The notes under the pieces are model-generated. The model was not told where the DNA came from, did not search any database, and saw nothing but the letters and a program-made list of their open reading frames with translations. A DNA stretch of 64,000 nt. Origin: Bosea sp. OAE506 (GTDB lineage: Bacteria; Pseudomonadota; Alphaproteobacteria; Rhizobiales; Beijerinckiaceae). A program made the translations under genes and the position numbers. The stretch is from positions 1,365,001 to 1,429,000 of the forward strand of contig NZ_JBEPOB010000001.1 in NCBI RefSeq assembly GCF_040546595.1, given 5' to 3'. Positions within the stretch are counted from its first letter, which is position 1. Each line of letters opens with the position of its first letter. This document shows positions 1 to 8,572 of the stretch, in pieces.

Positions 1-1
1 G

Positions 2-763
2 CTTGCGCTAGCCGACGAGCGTGCCAAGTCGATCGACCTCGTCATCGTCCGAGAATCGACCGAGGGTATGTTCGCCTCGCGCGGCAAGGGCGAGATCATC
101 GACGACCGCGAGGCGCGCGACACGCAGGTCATCACCCGCGCGACGACGGAAAAGCTGACCGAGTTCTGCTGCGGGCTTGCCCGTCGACGACGCGAGAGCC
201 GCGGTACACCGGGCCGTGTCACACTGGTCGATAAGGCCAACGTCTTCCTCTCCTTCGCGTTCATGCGGAAGGTCTTTTACGAGGCCGCGGCCAATCATCC
301 CGACATCGAAGCGCGCCATCACTACGTCGATGCGATGGCGCTGGACCTCGTGCGCCGGCCCTGGGATTTCGATGTGCTGCCGATGGAGAACCTGTTCGGC
401 GACATCCTATCGGATCTCGGCGCTGGCTTGATTGGCGGCATGGGCTTTGCGCCCTCAGCCGACATCGGCGCGGCCAACGGCATGTTCCAGCCGAGCCATG
501 GCACCGCCCCCGATATCGCCGGACAGGGCATCGCCAACCCGACGGCGATGATCCTGTCGGCAGCGTTGATGCTCGATTGGCTTGGCGAGACACGCGGCAG
601 TCAGGCAGCCGTCGATGCGGGCCGCGCCATCGAGCGAAGCGTTGATCATGCTTTCGGAACGCTCGGGCTGCGCAGCCACGACATCGGCGGCTCCAATGGA
701 ACTGTCGAGATTGGCCGAGCCGTTGCCGAGCTCATTCGCAGCGGCGAGGCAGATCCGCAATGA
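2..763 (+). CDS. Isocitrate/isopropylmalate dehydrogenase family protein (5' end outside window)
   Basis: Beta-decarboxylating NAD(P)-dependent dehydrogenase of the isopropylmalate/tartrate/isocitrate family, which oxidises a 2-hydroxy acid and releases CO2. The frame is open to the first base and already reads DLVIVRESTEGMF, the family's substrate loop, so the real start lies upstream and the internal ATG at 68 is not the start. Downstream come VDKANVF, the metal-binding stretch NLFGDILSDLGAGLIGG and the cofactor-site HGTAPDIAGQGIANP. It sits 16 bp before a Gfo/Idh gene and heads a TRAP and lactonase operon, so a tartrate- or malate-type substrate is more plausible than leucine synthesis. 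The exact substrate cannot be read from sequence. Confidence 0.88.
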   Translation, partial: LALADERAKSIDLVIVRESTEGMFASRGKGEIIDDREARDTQVITRATTEKLTEFCCGLARRRRESRGTPGRVTLVDKANVFLSFAFMRKVFYEAAANHPDIEARHHYVDAMALDLVRRPWDFDVLPMENLFGDILSDLGAGLIGGMGFAPSADIGAANGMFQPSHGTAPDIAGQGIANPTAMILSAALMLDWLGETRGSQAAVDAGRAIERSVDHAFGTLGLRSHDIGGSNGTVEIGRAVAELIRSGEADPQ

Positions 764-779
764 CCTGGACTTCTCAGTC

Positions 780-1799
780 ATGACGATTGCGGTCGCCATC
801 GCAGGCTGCGGTTATTTCAGCCGCTTCCATCAAGACGCATGGAGCCGGATGGCGAATGTGCGCGTCGTCGGCATCGCCGACCGCGACCCGCAGAAGCGTG
901 AGGCCGCCTTGGCCCTGTTCCCGCAAGCACGTGCCTTCGCTGAAGCGGAAGCGATGCTGGACGAGACGAAGCCCAACCTGATCGACATCGTGACGCCGCC
1001 TCAGACCCATTTCGACCTCGTGCGGGCGGCGTCGAGACGCAAGGTGGCCATGATCTGCCAGAAGCCGCTGGCTCCAGCTTTGCTCGAGGCGCGGGAGCTG
1101 GTCGAGACGGCCGAAGAGGCCGGCGCGTTGCTCGCCGTGCACGAGAATTTCCGATTCATGCCCTGGTTCCTGGAGGCCGAGCGGCTGATGACGGCTGGGG
1201 CAGTTGGAACGCCGCTGAACATCAGCTTTCGCCTACGGCCTGGCGACGGCCAGGGCCCCGACGCCTATCTGTCGCGCCAGCCCTATTTCCAGACGATGCC
1301 GCGCTTCCTCATCCACGAAACCGGCATCCATCTAATCGATGTCTTCCGGTTCCTGATGGGGGAGATCACCGGCGTCTTTGCACGGCTGCGGCGGATCAAC
1401 CCGGTCATCGCTGGCGAGGATGCAGGCCTGGTGATCTTTGATTTCGCTAGCGGCGCGGCGGGCCTGTTCGACGGCAATCGCCATGTTGATCATCCATCAA
1501 AGGACACGCGGATGACGAATGGCGTGCTGATGGTCGAGGGCACGCAGGGCGTGATCCGGCTCGACGGTTTCGGGAGACTCTTCGTCCGCCCACGCGGCGG
1601 GGAAGAATACGAGCACGCCTATGACTGGGAGGAGCGCGGCTATGGCGGTGACTGCGTCTACCGACAGTCGCGCCACATCATTGACCATCTGCTCACGGGC
1701 ACGCCGCTCGTCAATTCCGGACGCGACTATCTCCGCAATCTCGACATCGAGGAGGCCATCTATCGGTCGGCCGAGGAGGGTCGCTTCATTACGCTCTAG
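780..1799 (+). CDS. Gfo/Idh/MocA family oxidoreductase
   Basis: NAD(P)-dependent sugar or polyol dehydrogenase, 339 aa. The N-terminal Rossmann fold opens with IAGCGYFSRFH, and the family signature appears as CQKPLAPALLEA, with the EKP-type lysine in QKP. The C-terminal half reads HETGIHLIDVFRFLMG, which supplies the catalytic His region. The open frame extends upstream to 582, but that part overlaps the preceding dehydrogenase. The ATG at 780 places the nucleotide-binding motif at residues 3-12 as expected for the family, although no strong ribosome site is visible. It is the second gene of the TRAP operon and probably oxidises the imported compound or a derivative. Confidence 0.9.
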   Translation: MTIAVAIAGCGYFSRFHQDAWSRMANVRVVGIADRDPQKREAALALFPQARAFAEAEAMLDETKPNLIDIVTPPQTHFDLVRAASRRKVAMICQKPLAPALLEARELVETAEEAGALLAVHENFRFMPWFLEAERLMTAGAVGTPLNISFRLRPGDGQGPDAYLSRQPYFQTMPRFLIHETGIHLIDVFRFLMGEITGVFARLRRINPVIAGEDAGLVIFDFASGAAGLFDGNRHVDHPSKDTRMTNGVLMVEGTQGVIRLDGFGRLFVRPRGGEEYEHAYDWEERGYGGDCVYRQSRHIIDHLLTGTPLVNSGRDYLRNLDIEEAIYRSAEEGRFITL

Positions 1800-1862
1800 A
1801 TCCACGAGAAGGCGGCACCAAAGCCGCCCGCTGGCCCAACAACCATATCCGGGGAGGATATC

Positions 1863-2876
1863 ATGACCAACAGACGCGATCTTCTGAAGGGCTCGGCCGC
1901 CGCCGGACTCGCCGTCACGGGCTTTCCTTCCATCCTTCAGGCGCAGAGTGCCAAGGTCCTGCGGTTCAGCCATACCGATACGTCGGTTGGGGCACGTCAT
2001 CAGGCGGCTGAGATGTTCGCCGCTGCGGTCGAGAAGTACACGCAGGGCCGCTATAAGGTACAGGTCTACCATTCGGGCCAGCTCGCCAACGACGCCAAAT
2101 CGCTCGATCAGCTCCAGATCGGCGGACTCGATTTCGCCGTCACCGGCGTGGTCACCTTCACCCCGCACGTGAAGGACCTCTCGCTGATCGCGCTTCCCTA
2201 TCTCGCTGAGAATTACGAGCAGGGCTGGAAGCTCTACGACACGTCGCCCTTCATCGCTAAACAGGCCGCAGCGCTGCCGGCGAAGGGCATGCGCGTGATC
2301 GGTAACTGGGAGGCGGGTTTCCGCAGCTTTACCACTAATTTTCCGCTGAACAGTCCAGCCGACGCCAAGGGCCGGAAATTGCGCATCGCGCCGGTGGAGA
2401 TGATCCGTTGGATCATGGAATCGATCGGTTTTTCGCCAGTTGTGATGCCGGTAACCGAGGTCTATCTCGGCATCCAGCAGAACACGGTCTCGGGTGAGGA
2501 AAACCCGATCGACACGATTTTCTCCCAGCGCTTCTACGAGGTGGCCAAATACGTCACCCTGTCGAACCACGTCTATTCGCCGCTCTGGCTCGCCATGGGC
2601 GAGCGCGCCTTCAAGGGCATGACGGCTTCGGACCAGGAAGGCGTGATGAAGGCGGCCAAGGAGGCGGGCGACTGGAACCGTCGCGAGGTTCGCGCCAACG
2701 ATGAGAAGCTTTTGGCCGAGATGACGGCCAAGGGCGCCATCATCGTCAAGCCGGATCTCGCCGCCTGGAGCAAGGCCGCCGAGGGCGCAAACGAGCGCGC
2801 CCGAAAGGAGTTCGGTGCAGCAGCCGTCGATCAGATGATCGGGGAGGCTGCCGCCATCCGCAAGGCGATGGGCTGA
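1863..2876 (+). CDS. dctP: TRAP transporter substrate-binding protein DctP
   Basis: Periplasmic solute receptor of a tripartite ATP-independent (TRAP) transporter, 337 aa. A twin-arginine type leader (NRRDLLKGSAAAGLAVTG) ends near residue 28 with AQA/QS. The conserved carboxylate-binding arginine lies in KGRKLRIAP. GGGGAGGA lies 5 bases before the ATG and fixes the start. The gene follows the Gfo/Idh gene after 63 bp, and its stop overlaps the start of the small permease, so the three TRAP genes are co-transcribed. Neighbours suggest a sugar acid or hydroxy acid ligand; this is inference. Confidence 0.93.
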   Translation: MTNRRDLLKGSAAAGLAVTGFPSILQAQSAKVLRFSHTDTSVGARHQAAEMFAAAVEKYTQGRYKVQVYHSGQLANDAKSLDQLQIGGLDFAVTGVVTFTPHVKDLSLIALPYLAENYEQGWKLYDTSPFIAKQAAALPAKGMRVIGNWEAGFRSFTTNFPLNSPADAKGRKLRIAPVEMIRWIMESIGFSPVVMPVTEVYLGIQQNTVSGEENPIDTIFSQRFYEVAKYVTLSNHVYSPLWLAMGERAFKGMTASDQEGVMKAAKEAGDWNRREVRANDEKLLAEMTAKGAIIVKPDLAAWSKAAEGANERARKEFGAAAVDQMIGEAAAIRKAMG

Positions 2877-3430
2877 TGGCAACGCCCGATGCCGGGGCCG
2901 CGGACGGGTCGTTCTATTTCTACCGTCCCGGCCGCCCTGAACCGGCAGCCTTGCGCCTGCTCGGCGACGCGATCGACGTCGTCGTCACCGGGCTCGCGAT
3001 CATGCTGCTGCTGGTCATGTTTGCCAATGTCGCGGCTCGCGTGCTGCTCAATAGCGATATCGCTTGGAACACCGAATTCGGAGAGTTCGTGCTGCTCTGG
3101 GCTACCTTTCTGGGCGGCGCGTCGGCAGCGCGGCGCGGCGCTCATATGCGCATCACCGAGTTCGTCGAGGCGATGCCCCCTGCCTGGACACGTGTCGTTG
3201 AGCTCGCGACGCGCCTTGGTGTCATCACGCTGCTCGGCTTCCTGGTCTGGTACGGCTGGAACATCGCGCAGGGCACTATGGAGCAGGAGATGACGGTGCT
3301 GCACTGGCCGATGGGCGCGCAGTACCTCGCCATGCCCGTCGGCTCAGGCCTTGCGCTGATCTACGTCATCTACGAGGCGACCCTGCTGGCACGGGGCGAA
3401 CCGATCCCTCAAGAAGCCTTCATGGACTAA
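2876..3430 (+). CDS. dctQ: TRAP transporter small permease DctQ
   Basis: Small membrane subunit of the TRAP transporter, 184 aa, with four predicted hydrophobic segments (around residues 36-56, 72-90, 110-130 and 145-170 by eye). The stretch NTEFGEFVLLWATFLGGASAA is typical of the family. The start ATG overlaps the dctP stop (TGATG), giving translational coupling. It pairs with the following DctM gene to form the inner-membrane complex that accepts ligand from DctP. Confidence 0.92.
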   Translation: MATPDAGAADGSFYFYRPGRPEPAALRLLGDAIDVVVTGLAIMLLLVMFANVAARVLLNSDIAWNTEFGEFVLLWATFLGGASAARRGAHMRITEFVEAMPPAWTRVVELATRLGVITLLGFLVWYGWNIAQGTMEQEMTVLHWPMGAQYLAMPVGSGLALIYVIYEATLLARGEPIPQEAFMD

Positions 3431-3433
3431 GAC

Positions 3434-4720
3434 ATGGTTCTCGCCGTCATCTGCGCGATCTTTTTCGCGCTCGCGCTGCTCGGCATGCCGCTGGTCTGGG
3501 CGCTGCTGCTTACCACCATCTCGACGATCTGGATCTTCGGCCAGGGCTATCCGCTTGAGGCGATCTTCCTGTCCTACCTCTCCAGCGTCGAGCCGCTGCA
3601 TCTGGCGGCTATCCCGCTCTTCATCTTCACCGGCGAACTCATCACCCATGGCGGCGTCGGCAAACGGCTGATCGACTTTGCCCGCTCGCTGCTCGCCTTC
3701 ATGCCGGGCGGGCTCGGCGTCGTCACGGTGTCCGCCTGCACGATGTTCGGCTCGGTCTCGGGCTCGGCCGTCGCCGACTCCGCCGCGATCGGCTCGATCA
3801 TGGTGCCGCGCATGGCCGAGCGCGGCTATCCGCGTGCTTTCGCCGGCGCGCTGATCGCGGTGGCCGGCACCATCGGCGTGCTGATGCCGCTGTCGATCCC
3901 GCTGCTCGTCTACGGCTTCGTCGGCAACGTCTCGATCCGCGAACTGCTCGTCTCTGGCGTTTTTCCGGCCTTCACCCTCGCCTTTGCACTCATCCTGCTC
4001 TGCATCTGGAAGGGCCGTTCGCTTGGTTGCGACCTCGGCGGTGCGATGCCTAGCCGGGCCGAGATCTGGAAGAGCTTCGTCGCGATCCTGCCAGCGTCCG
4101 GCATGCCGGTGGTGATCCTTGGCGGCATCCTGAGCGGCGTCTTCACACCCACAGAGGCTGCTTCAGTTGCGGTGTTCTATGGGCTCGTTTTGGCGCTATT
4201 CGTCTACCGCGAGGTCAAGCCGCGCCAGGTCCCGGAGATGCTGCTGCATTCCTTCCGCACCAGCGCGGTCGTCATGCTGGTCGTCGGCGCCACGGGCGCA
4301 TTGTCTTGGCTGATCACGGTCGAACAGATTCCCGCTAATCTGGCGCAGGCGATACTGGCGGTCTCGGAGAACAAGTACGTCTTCCTCCTGCTGCTTAACA
4401 TCGCGCTCATCCTGGTCGGCATCTTCCTTGAGCCGCTGCCCTCGCTGATGCTAACCGCCCCGCTCTTTATCCCGACGGCCAAGGCCTTCGGCATCGACCC
4501 GGTGCATCTCGGGCTCATCATGGTCTTCAACCTAGTGATCGGTCTCTACACGCCGCCCGTCGGCGGCACGCTTTTTGTCGCAGCCAAAATTGCGCGCGTC
4601 GGCATGGTCGCGATCTCCCGCGAGCTGATCCCGATGTTCGCGATCGCGCTCGTCGTCCTGTTCACCGTCACCTATGTCGAGGCGATCCCGATGGCTCTGG
4701 TCTGGTTCATGCGCGGATGA
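3434..4720 (+). CDS. dctM: TRAP transporter large permease DctM
   Basis: Large membrane subunit of the TRAP transporter, 428 aa, the normal family length, with about a dozen hydrophobic segments. Family signatures include GGVGKRLIDFARSLLAFMPG, MFGSVSGSAVADSAAIGSIM and the NLVIGLYTPPVGGTLFVAA region near the C-terminus. It catalyses ion-coupled uptake across the inner membrane. It begins 3 bases after dctQ and overlaps the next gene by four bases (ATGA), so transport and lactonase genes are made together. Confidence 0.93.
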   Translation: MVLAVICAIFFALALLGMPLVWALLLTTISTIWIFGQGYPLEAIFLSYLSSVEPLHLAAIPLFIFTGELITHGGVGKRLIDFARSLLAFMPGGLGVVTVSACTMFGSVSGSAVADSAAIGSIMVPRMAERGYPRAFAGALIAVAGTIGVLMPLSIPLLVYGFVGNVSIRELLVSGVFPAFTLAFALILLCIWKGRSLGCDLGGAMPSRAEIWKSFVAILPASGMPVVILGGILSGVFTPTEAASVAVFYGLVLALFVYREVKPRQVPEMLLHSFRTSAVVMLVVGATGALSWLITVEQIPANLAQAILAVSENKYVFLLLLNIALILVGIFLEPLPSLMLTAPLFIPTAKAFGIDPVHLGLIMVFNLVIGLYTPPVGGTLFVAAKIARVGMVAISRELIPMFAIALVVLFTVTYVEAIPMALVWFMRG

Positions 4721-5688
4721 ACCCCATCGCGCTTTCCGAAGTATCGCTGCTTGGCGAGGGGTTGGTCCGCCCAGAATGCGTTCTAGCGACGAAAACCGGC
4801 GACCTCTACACCGCCGACTGGCGTGGCGGAGTAGCGCATCTGAAGCCCGATGGCACCCAAGCCCTCTATACCGGCACGACAGCTGATCTTCCCGAGGGCC
4901 TGCGCCCCAACGGCATTGCGCTGGAGCCCGACGGTTCGTTCCTAATTGCCAATCTCGGCACGGAGATCGGCGGCATCTGGCGCCTGACACGGGACGGCCA
5001 AGTCACCCCGATCCTAACCGAGATCGACGGCCAGCTGATCCCGCCTTCCAACTACGTGGTGCGAGACCGGGAAGGGCGGCTCTGGCTGACAGTTTCGACG
5101 CGGGTGAAGCCACGTTCGCTGGACTATCGACTGGATTCATCGACCGGCTTCGTCGCGGTGCTCGACGAGCGCGGTGCGCGAGTGGCCGCTGATGGATTGG
5201 GCTTTACAAACGAATGCCAGATCTCTCCAGACGGAGGCTGGCTGTATGTCAACGAGACCTATGGCAGGCGCCTTAGCCGCTTACCGATCGGTCGCGGCGC
5301 CCAACTGGGAACAAGGCAAGTCGTGCACGAATTCGGCGAGGGCCAGTTTCCCGATGGTCTCGCTTTCGATGCTGAGGGCCATATTTGGATCGCGGGGGTG
5401 ATCTCGAACCAGCTCCTACGGATCGATCTGGAGCGCCGCACTGTCGAGACTATGCTTAGCGAGACCGATGCCGAGCACGTCGCATGGGTAGAGCGGTCAT
5501 TCCTAGCCAATGAACTGGGCCGCCCGCATATGGACAATAATCCCGCCACGAAGCTGCGCAACCTGTCGAGCATCGCCTTCGGTGGGCACGATCTTCGAAC
5601 CGGCTATCTAGGTTGTCTGCTGGGTGACCATATCGCTCAGATTCGGCTACCGGTGGCAGGCGCTACACCAGTGCATTGGCACTATTGA
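4717..5688 (+). CDS. SMP-30/gluconolactonase family protein
   Basis: Six-bladed beta-propeller lactonase of the SMP-30/gluconolaconase/LRE type, 323 aa. Likely metal-site regions are GEGLVRPECV (Glu), RPNGIALEPDG (Asn), NECQISPDGGWLYVNETYG (Asn) and FPDGLAFDAEG (Asp). It probably hydrolyses a sugar lactone made by the Gfo/Idh dehydrogenase two steps upstream, giving an oxidise-then-open-ring pathway. It overlaps dctM by ATGA and is the last gene of the operon, directly followed by a hairpin. Confidence 0.88.
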   Translation: MNPIALSEVSLLGEGLVRPECVLATKTGDLYTADWRGGVAHLKPDGTQALYTGTTADLPEGLRPNGIALEPDGSFLIANLGTEIGGIWRLTRDGQVTPILTEIDGQLIPPSNYVVRDREGRLWLTVSTRVKPRSLDYRLDSSTGFVAVLDERGARVAADGLGFTNECQISPDGGWLYVNETYGRRLSRLPIGRGAQLGTRQVVHEFGEGQFPDGLAFDAEGHIWIAGVISNQLLRIDLERRTVETMLSETDAEHVAWVERSFLANELGRPHMDNNPATKLRNLSSIAFGGHDLRTGYLGCLLGDHIAQIRLPVAGATPVHWHY

Positions 5689-5690
5689 AA

Positions 5691-5741
5691 CGGTTTGGTC
5701 TGGCCTATGCAGCCAGCGGCACGCTGCATTGCGCCAAACCG
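5691..5741 (+). terminator. Nested hairpin after the TRAP/lactonase operon
   Basis: Perfect outer arms CGGTTTGG (5691-5698) and CCAAACCG (5734-5741) enclose a second perfect pair ATGCAGC (5707-5713) and GCTGCAT (5723-5729). The structure starts 3 bases after the lactonase stop. There is no T-tract, so it may be a Rho-dependent end or an mRNA-stabilising hairpin rather than a classic intrinsic terminator. Confidence 0.5.
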
Positions 5742-5929
5742 ACCAGCATTTGCCGCGACGACTTTCGTCCGTTGCAGGGATTGGCACGCGGCAAATAACC
5801 GGCCATGGACGGTGCAGCGCCTGTATCGATCCGAAAGACGCGACTGTCAGTATCCGCTGGACGCGCACCGATCTCCTGCCAGAGCCTCGTGCCGATCGCA
5901 TTCTGCTTAACCGTTCCAGCTTTCGGCGT

Positions 5930-6177
5930 CTAGTTCAGCCTGGCGCCAAAGCGCTCGCGGAAGGCATCGGCGTCATTTGCATCGCTGAAACTGACGCGGA
6001 CGCGCTCGTGCTCAGGCTCCATCATCACGCGGGCCTGATGCGGGATGTCACGCTCGACCAACCATAGGCCGATGGCGAACAGCCGCTCGTTCAAGGTACT
6101 GGATCGAGCGGCAGGTCGACCCGATAGGCCCCTTCGATACCCACGCGGGTCGTCAGTTTGACGGTTTGCTTCCGCAT
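5930..6177 (-). pseudogene. Small hypothetical gene with a frame break (or two coupled mini-genes)
   Basis: Starts at the ATG at 6177 after GGGAGGG and reads MRKQTVKLTTRVGIEGAYRV for 28 codons, then meets TGA at 6091-6093. The next frame takes over exactly there (TTG at 6094 overlapping the stop) and runs 54 codons through NERLFAIGLWLVERDIPHQA to TAG at 5930. The second part has natural protein character, so the simplest reading is one gene of about 80 codons broken by an indel. Two coupled genes joined by TTGA cannot be excluded, since TTGA coupling also occurs at 6547-6550. It lies 37 bp after the SOS operon on the same strand. Family not recognised. Confidence 0.45.
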
Positions 6178-6214
6178 GCCGCCCTCCCGCGGCTGTTGGC
6201 CCGGCCGCATCAAT

Positions 6215-6550
6215 CTAGGTCCCCATCCCGCAATTCTTCAACCCCGCCGCCCATTCTGCATAAGCCGTGTTCTTTGCCAGGTGACGGTTGAGGTCGGGCG
6301 CGCCGTCCTGCCACCAGACCGGTCCGCGTTCGCCTAAGGCGACTTTGGCCGCGTCGACAGCTTGTCGAGCGGCGCTGAGCTCGCCATTGCCGCGCTTGGC
6401 GTCTTTCACGGCCCGCCGAGCATCCATAAGATCCGCGACGAGCCGATGACGACGGTCTTCGGGGATGGCCGGGTTCGTGGAACGCCACAGCCGCCCCGCG
6501 ACCAGAAAATACCGGCCATCGGGTGTGGTCGGATAAGAGCGGCCGCTCAA
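6215..6550 (-). CDS. Conserved hypothetical protein, last gene of the umuDC operon
   Basis: 111 aa, not recognised as a named family. It has a compact N-terminal part (SYPTTPDGRYFLVAGRLWRS), a charged helical middle rich in Arg/Lys/Asp and a Trp-containing end (RGPVWWQDGAPDLNRHL). The start is TTG at 6550, overlapping the preceding stop as TTGA, which implies translational coupling. As the fourth overlapping gene downstream of a LexA box it should be induced by DNA damage. No catalytic motif is evident; basic residues would fit a nucleic-acid or polymerase partner, but that is speculation. Confidence 0.7.
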   Translation of the reverse strand: MSGRSYPTTPDGRYFLVAGRLWRSTNPAIPEDRRHRLVADLMDARRAVKDAKRGNGELSAARQAVDAAKVALGERGPVWWQDGAPDLNRHLAKNTAYAEWAAGLKNCGMGT

Positions 6551-6837
6551 TCGGGATACTCCCGCGCCAGCCGATCGTAGGCATCTTCATCGGCCCTGTC
6601 GCCGGCTACTGCATCCTGGATCTCGCGCTCGTCGACGACGACCCCACCAAAATGGCCGATGAATGCCCGCGCCAGACGCTGGTCTTCGAACGCGATGCGG
6701 ATCGTCTCCGAACCCGCGAAGCGGTTCAGTACCCGAAAGCTAATCTCCCAGTCTGCGCACCAGCTTTCGATCCGCCGGAGCCGCCCGGTCGCGTCCTTGG
6801 CCGCAAGCTTCATCTCAACCTGATGATCGAACCCCAT
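6547..6837 (-). CDS. Hypothetical protein coupled to umuC
   Basis: 96 aa, no recognised family. The ATG at 6837 overlaps the umuC stop (TGATG). The open frame reaches further back to 7137, but that part lies inside umuC and has no protein character, so the start at 6837 is preferred. Sequence features are an N-terminal segment with RRIESWCADWEISFRVLNRF, a hydrophobic/acidic core (GHFGGVVVDEREI) and an acidic C-terminus. It is embedded in the SOS operon between umuC and another small gene and is probably co-induced with the polymerase. Confidence 0.72.
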   Translation of the reverse strand: MGFDHQVEMKLAAKDATGRLRRIESWCADWEISFRVLNRFAGSETIRIAFEDQRLARAFIGHFGGVVVDEREIQDAVAGDRADEDAYDRLAREYPD

Positions 6838-8117
6838 CACGCTCTCCCGATCACGGGGACTTCCTCCAGCCGCGTCGTGTATCGCGGCGACCGCATCTCG
6901 AATTTCGTGACCCAGGCCTTCTTCTGGCGAGCGATGCCTGCCGCCGCGGGGAAGACAACGCCTCGTCCGAGCTTCCGGTTGCAGGCGTCCAAGGCTTCCA
7001 TCAGTCGGCCGGACTTCTCCCGATCGAGGGCACCGATCAATGCCCGCTGCGAGGCCTCCAGCGGCACGAGGTCGACCGTCATCAGCCCGGCCTTGGCGTA
7101 GCGGTACCCATACTTCCAGATCCGACGGACACCCCACTTGGCCGCGCGGACAAGGGCGAGCGTGTCGTTGCTCGCCTCGGGGAAATCGACGGTGGTCGAG
7201 ACGGAGCGCGAGGGCCCGCGATCGTGCGGCGATGTGTGAAAGAAGACCGTGACGTGGTCCGTCGCCAGACCATGATGACGTAGCTTCTCGCCGAGCCTCG
7301 TCGCATGAGCCGCAATGGCTTCCTGCATCATGTCTAGGCTCTCGACGCGGCCCGCGAAGCTTCGCGTGACGGCGCAGCCCTTCCGGGTTGGCGCCACGCT
7401 CTCCAGATCAATGCAAGGCGTTCCCCGGAGTTCATGGATGATGCGCTCGCCGACGACTGTCAGGCTCTTACGGGCGAGCTTGGGAGTGAGCGCGGCGACG
7501 TCGGCGGCGGTGTGACAGCCGAAGGCGGCAAGCTTGGCCTGGCTTGCGCGGCCGATGCCCCAGACATCCTCGAGCCCCACCAGCGGCAGCCATTCGGACC
7601 GGGCCTCATCACTGGTGAGGTCGCAGACTCCGCGCAGCTGTGGCGTGCTCTTGGCGATCTTGTTGGCCAGCTTGGCCAGGGTCTTCGTGGGACCGATGCC
7701 GACGCAGGTGGGAACGCCCGTCCAGGTCGATACGGTCGAGCGCAGGTCCCGTGCCATCTCCTCGCGCTGGCCGGGTGCCACCGGGCTCATGTCGAGGAAG
7801 CTCTCGTCGATCGAGTAGACCTCGATGTCGGACGCGAACCGCTCATAGACCGTGTTCATCCGGCGGCTCATGTCGCCATAGAGCGTGTAGTTTGATGAGA
7901 ACACGACCACGCCCTCGCGCCTGCAGAGGTCGCGGATCGTGAACATCGGCGCGCCCATTTGGATCCCGAGCGCCTTGGCCTCGGCCGTGCGCGCGACGGC
8001 GCAGCCATCGTTGTTCGAGAGCACGATCACAGGGCGGCGGCGCAACTTCGGATCGAAAACCCTCTCGCAGGAGCAGTAGAAGCTGTTCCCATCGATCAAG
8101 GCAAAGGACCGGGTCAT
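6837..8117 (-). CDS. umuC: Translesion DNA polymerase V subunit UmuC
   Basis: Y-family error-prone DNA polymerase, 426 aa, close to the E. coli UmuC length. Catalytic metal ligands are visible in [17 protein letters not shown] (first Asp) and [11 protein letters not shown] (Asp-Glu pair). The helix-hairpin-helix region contains [19 protein letters not shown], and a little-finger/C-terminal UmuC domain follows. With processed UmuD it bypasses lesions at stalled forks. The ATG overlaps the umuD stop (ATGA, 8114-8117). Expression should depend on the LexA box upstream of umuD. Confidence 0.95.
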   Translation of the reverse strand: MTRSFALIDGNSFYCSCERVFDPKLRRRPVIVLSNNDGCAVARTAEAKALGIQMGAPMFTIRDLCRREGVVVFSSNYTLYGDMSRRMNTVYERFASDIEVYSIDESFLDMSPVAPGQREEMARDLRSTVSTWTGVPTCVGIGPTKTLAKLANKIAKSTPQLRGVCDLTSDEARSEWLPLVGLEDVWGIGRASQAKLAAFGCHTAADVAALTPKLARKSLTVVGERIIHELRGTPCIDLESVAPTRKGCAVTRSFAGRVESLDMMQEAIAAHATRLGEKLRHHGLATDHVTVFFHTSPHDRGPSRSVSTTVDFPEASNDTLALVRAAKWGVRRIWKYGYRYAKAGLMTVDLVPLEASQRALIGALDREKSGRLMEALDACNRKLGRGVVFPAAAGIARQKKAWVTKFEMRSPRYTTRLEEVPVIGRA

Positions 8118-8536
8118 CGGCGGAAGCGCCGGACCGTGTTGGTCACGACGCCGAAGACGTCGATCTCGGCATCCGGCCCAGGGTCGTAATCGGGGTAGCG
8201 TCGGTTACCGAACGCGAGGCTGGATCGTCCTCCGACAATCCTGAAGACCTTGATGCTGCGCTCTCCGTTGACGTCGACGACGACGGCGTCGCCGTCCTTG
8301 GGAACTAGGCTTCGATCGACCGTGATCAGACTGCCGTCGAAGATGCCGACGTCGATCGCGCTATCTCCGGCCACCGTCATGATGAAGGTCGCCGGGGCGT
8401 TCTGAATGAGCGTCCGGGTTAGATCGATCGGTTGGTCCAGGTAGTCGTCCGCCGGGCTTGGGAAGCCCGCCCGTACCGCCTTCAGATAGACCGGCAGGTA
8501 GATCGGTAGGCCAACGACGACCGGCGAAATTTGCAT
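8114..8536 (-). CDS. umuD: LexA-like self-cleaving protein UmuD
   Basis: S24 family protein, 140 aa from the chosen start. It carries the self-cleavage site in [12 protein letters not shown] (Ala-Gly), the serine nucleophile in [12 protein letters not shown] and the general-base lysine in [10 protein letters not shown], so both catalytic residues are intact. RecA filaments stimulate cleavage, and the product joins UmuC as polymerase V. The open frame begins at 8563 with an ATG that lies inside the LexA operator. The ATG at 8536 gives the usual UmuD N-terminus and leaves the operator upstream, so I use it. Confidence 0.92.
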   Translation of the reverse strand: MQISPVVVGLPIYLPVYLKAVRAGFPSPADDYLDQPIDLTRTLIQNAPATFIMTVAGDSAIDVGIFDGSLITVDRSLVPKDGDAVVVDVNGERSIKVFRIVGGRSSLAFGNRRYPDYDPGPDAEIDVFGVVTNTVRRFRR

Positions 8537-8557
8537 TGTTTGCGTTCCCAACAAAGA

Positions 8558-8572
8558 GAACATAATCAGAAC
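8558..8572 (-). promoter_or_regulatory. LexA box (alphaproteobacterial SOS operator)
   Basis: On the minus strand this reads GTTC-TGATTAT-GTTC, an exact match to the GTTC-N7-GTTC operator known for LexA in alphaproteobacteria. It lies 21 bases upstream of the umuD start at 8536 and would block the promoter of the whole four-gene operon until RecA-stimulated LexA cleavage. Confidence 0.85.

Noticed and set aside
1497..2882. 461-codon minus-strand frame opposite the Gfo/Idh and DctP genes
   Set aside because: Antisense to two well-supported genes; no recognisable domain or start.
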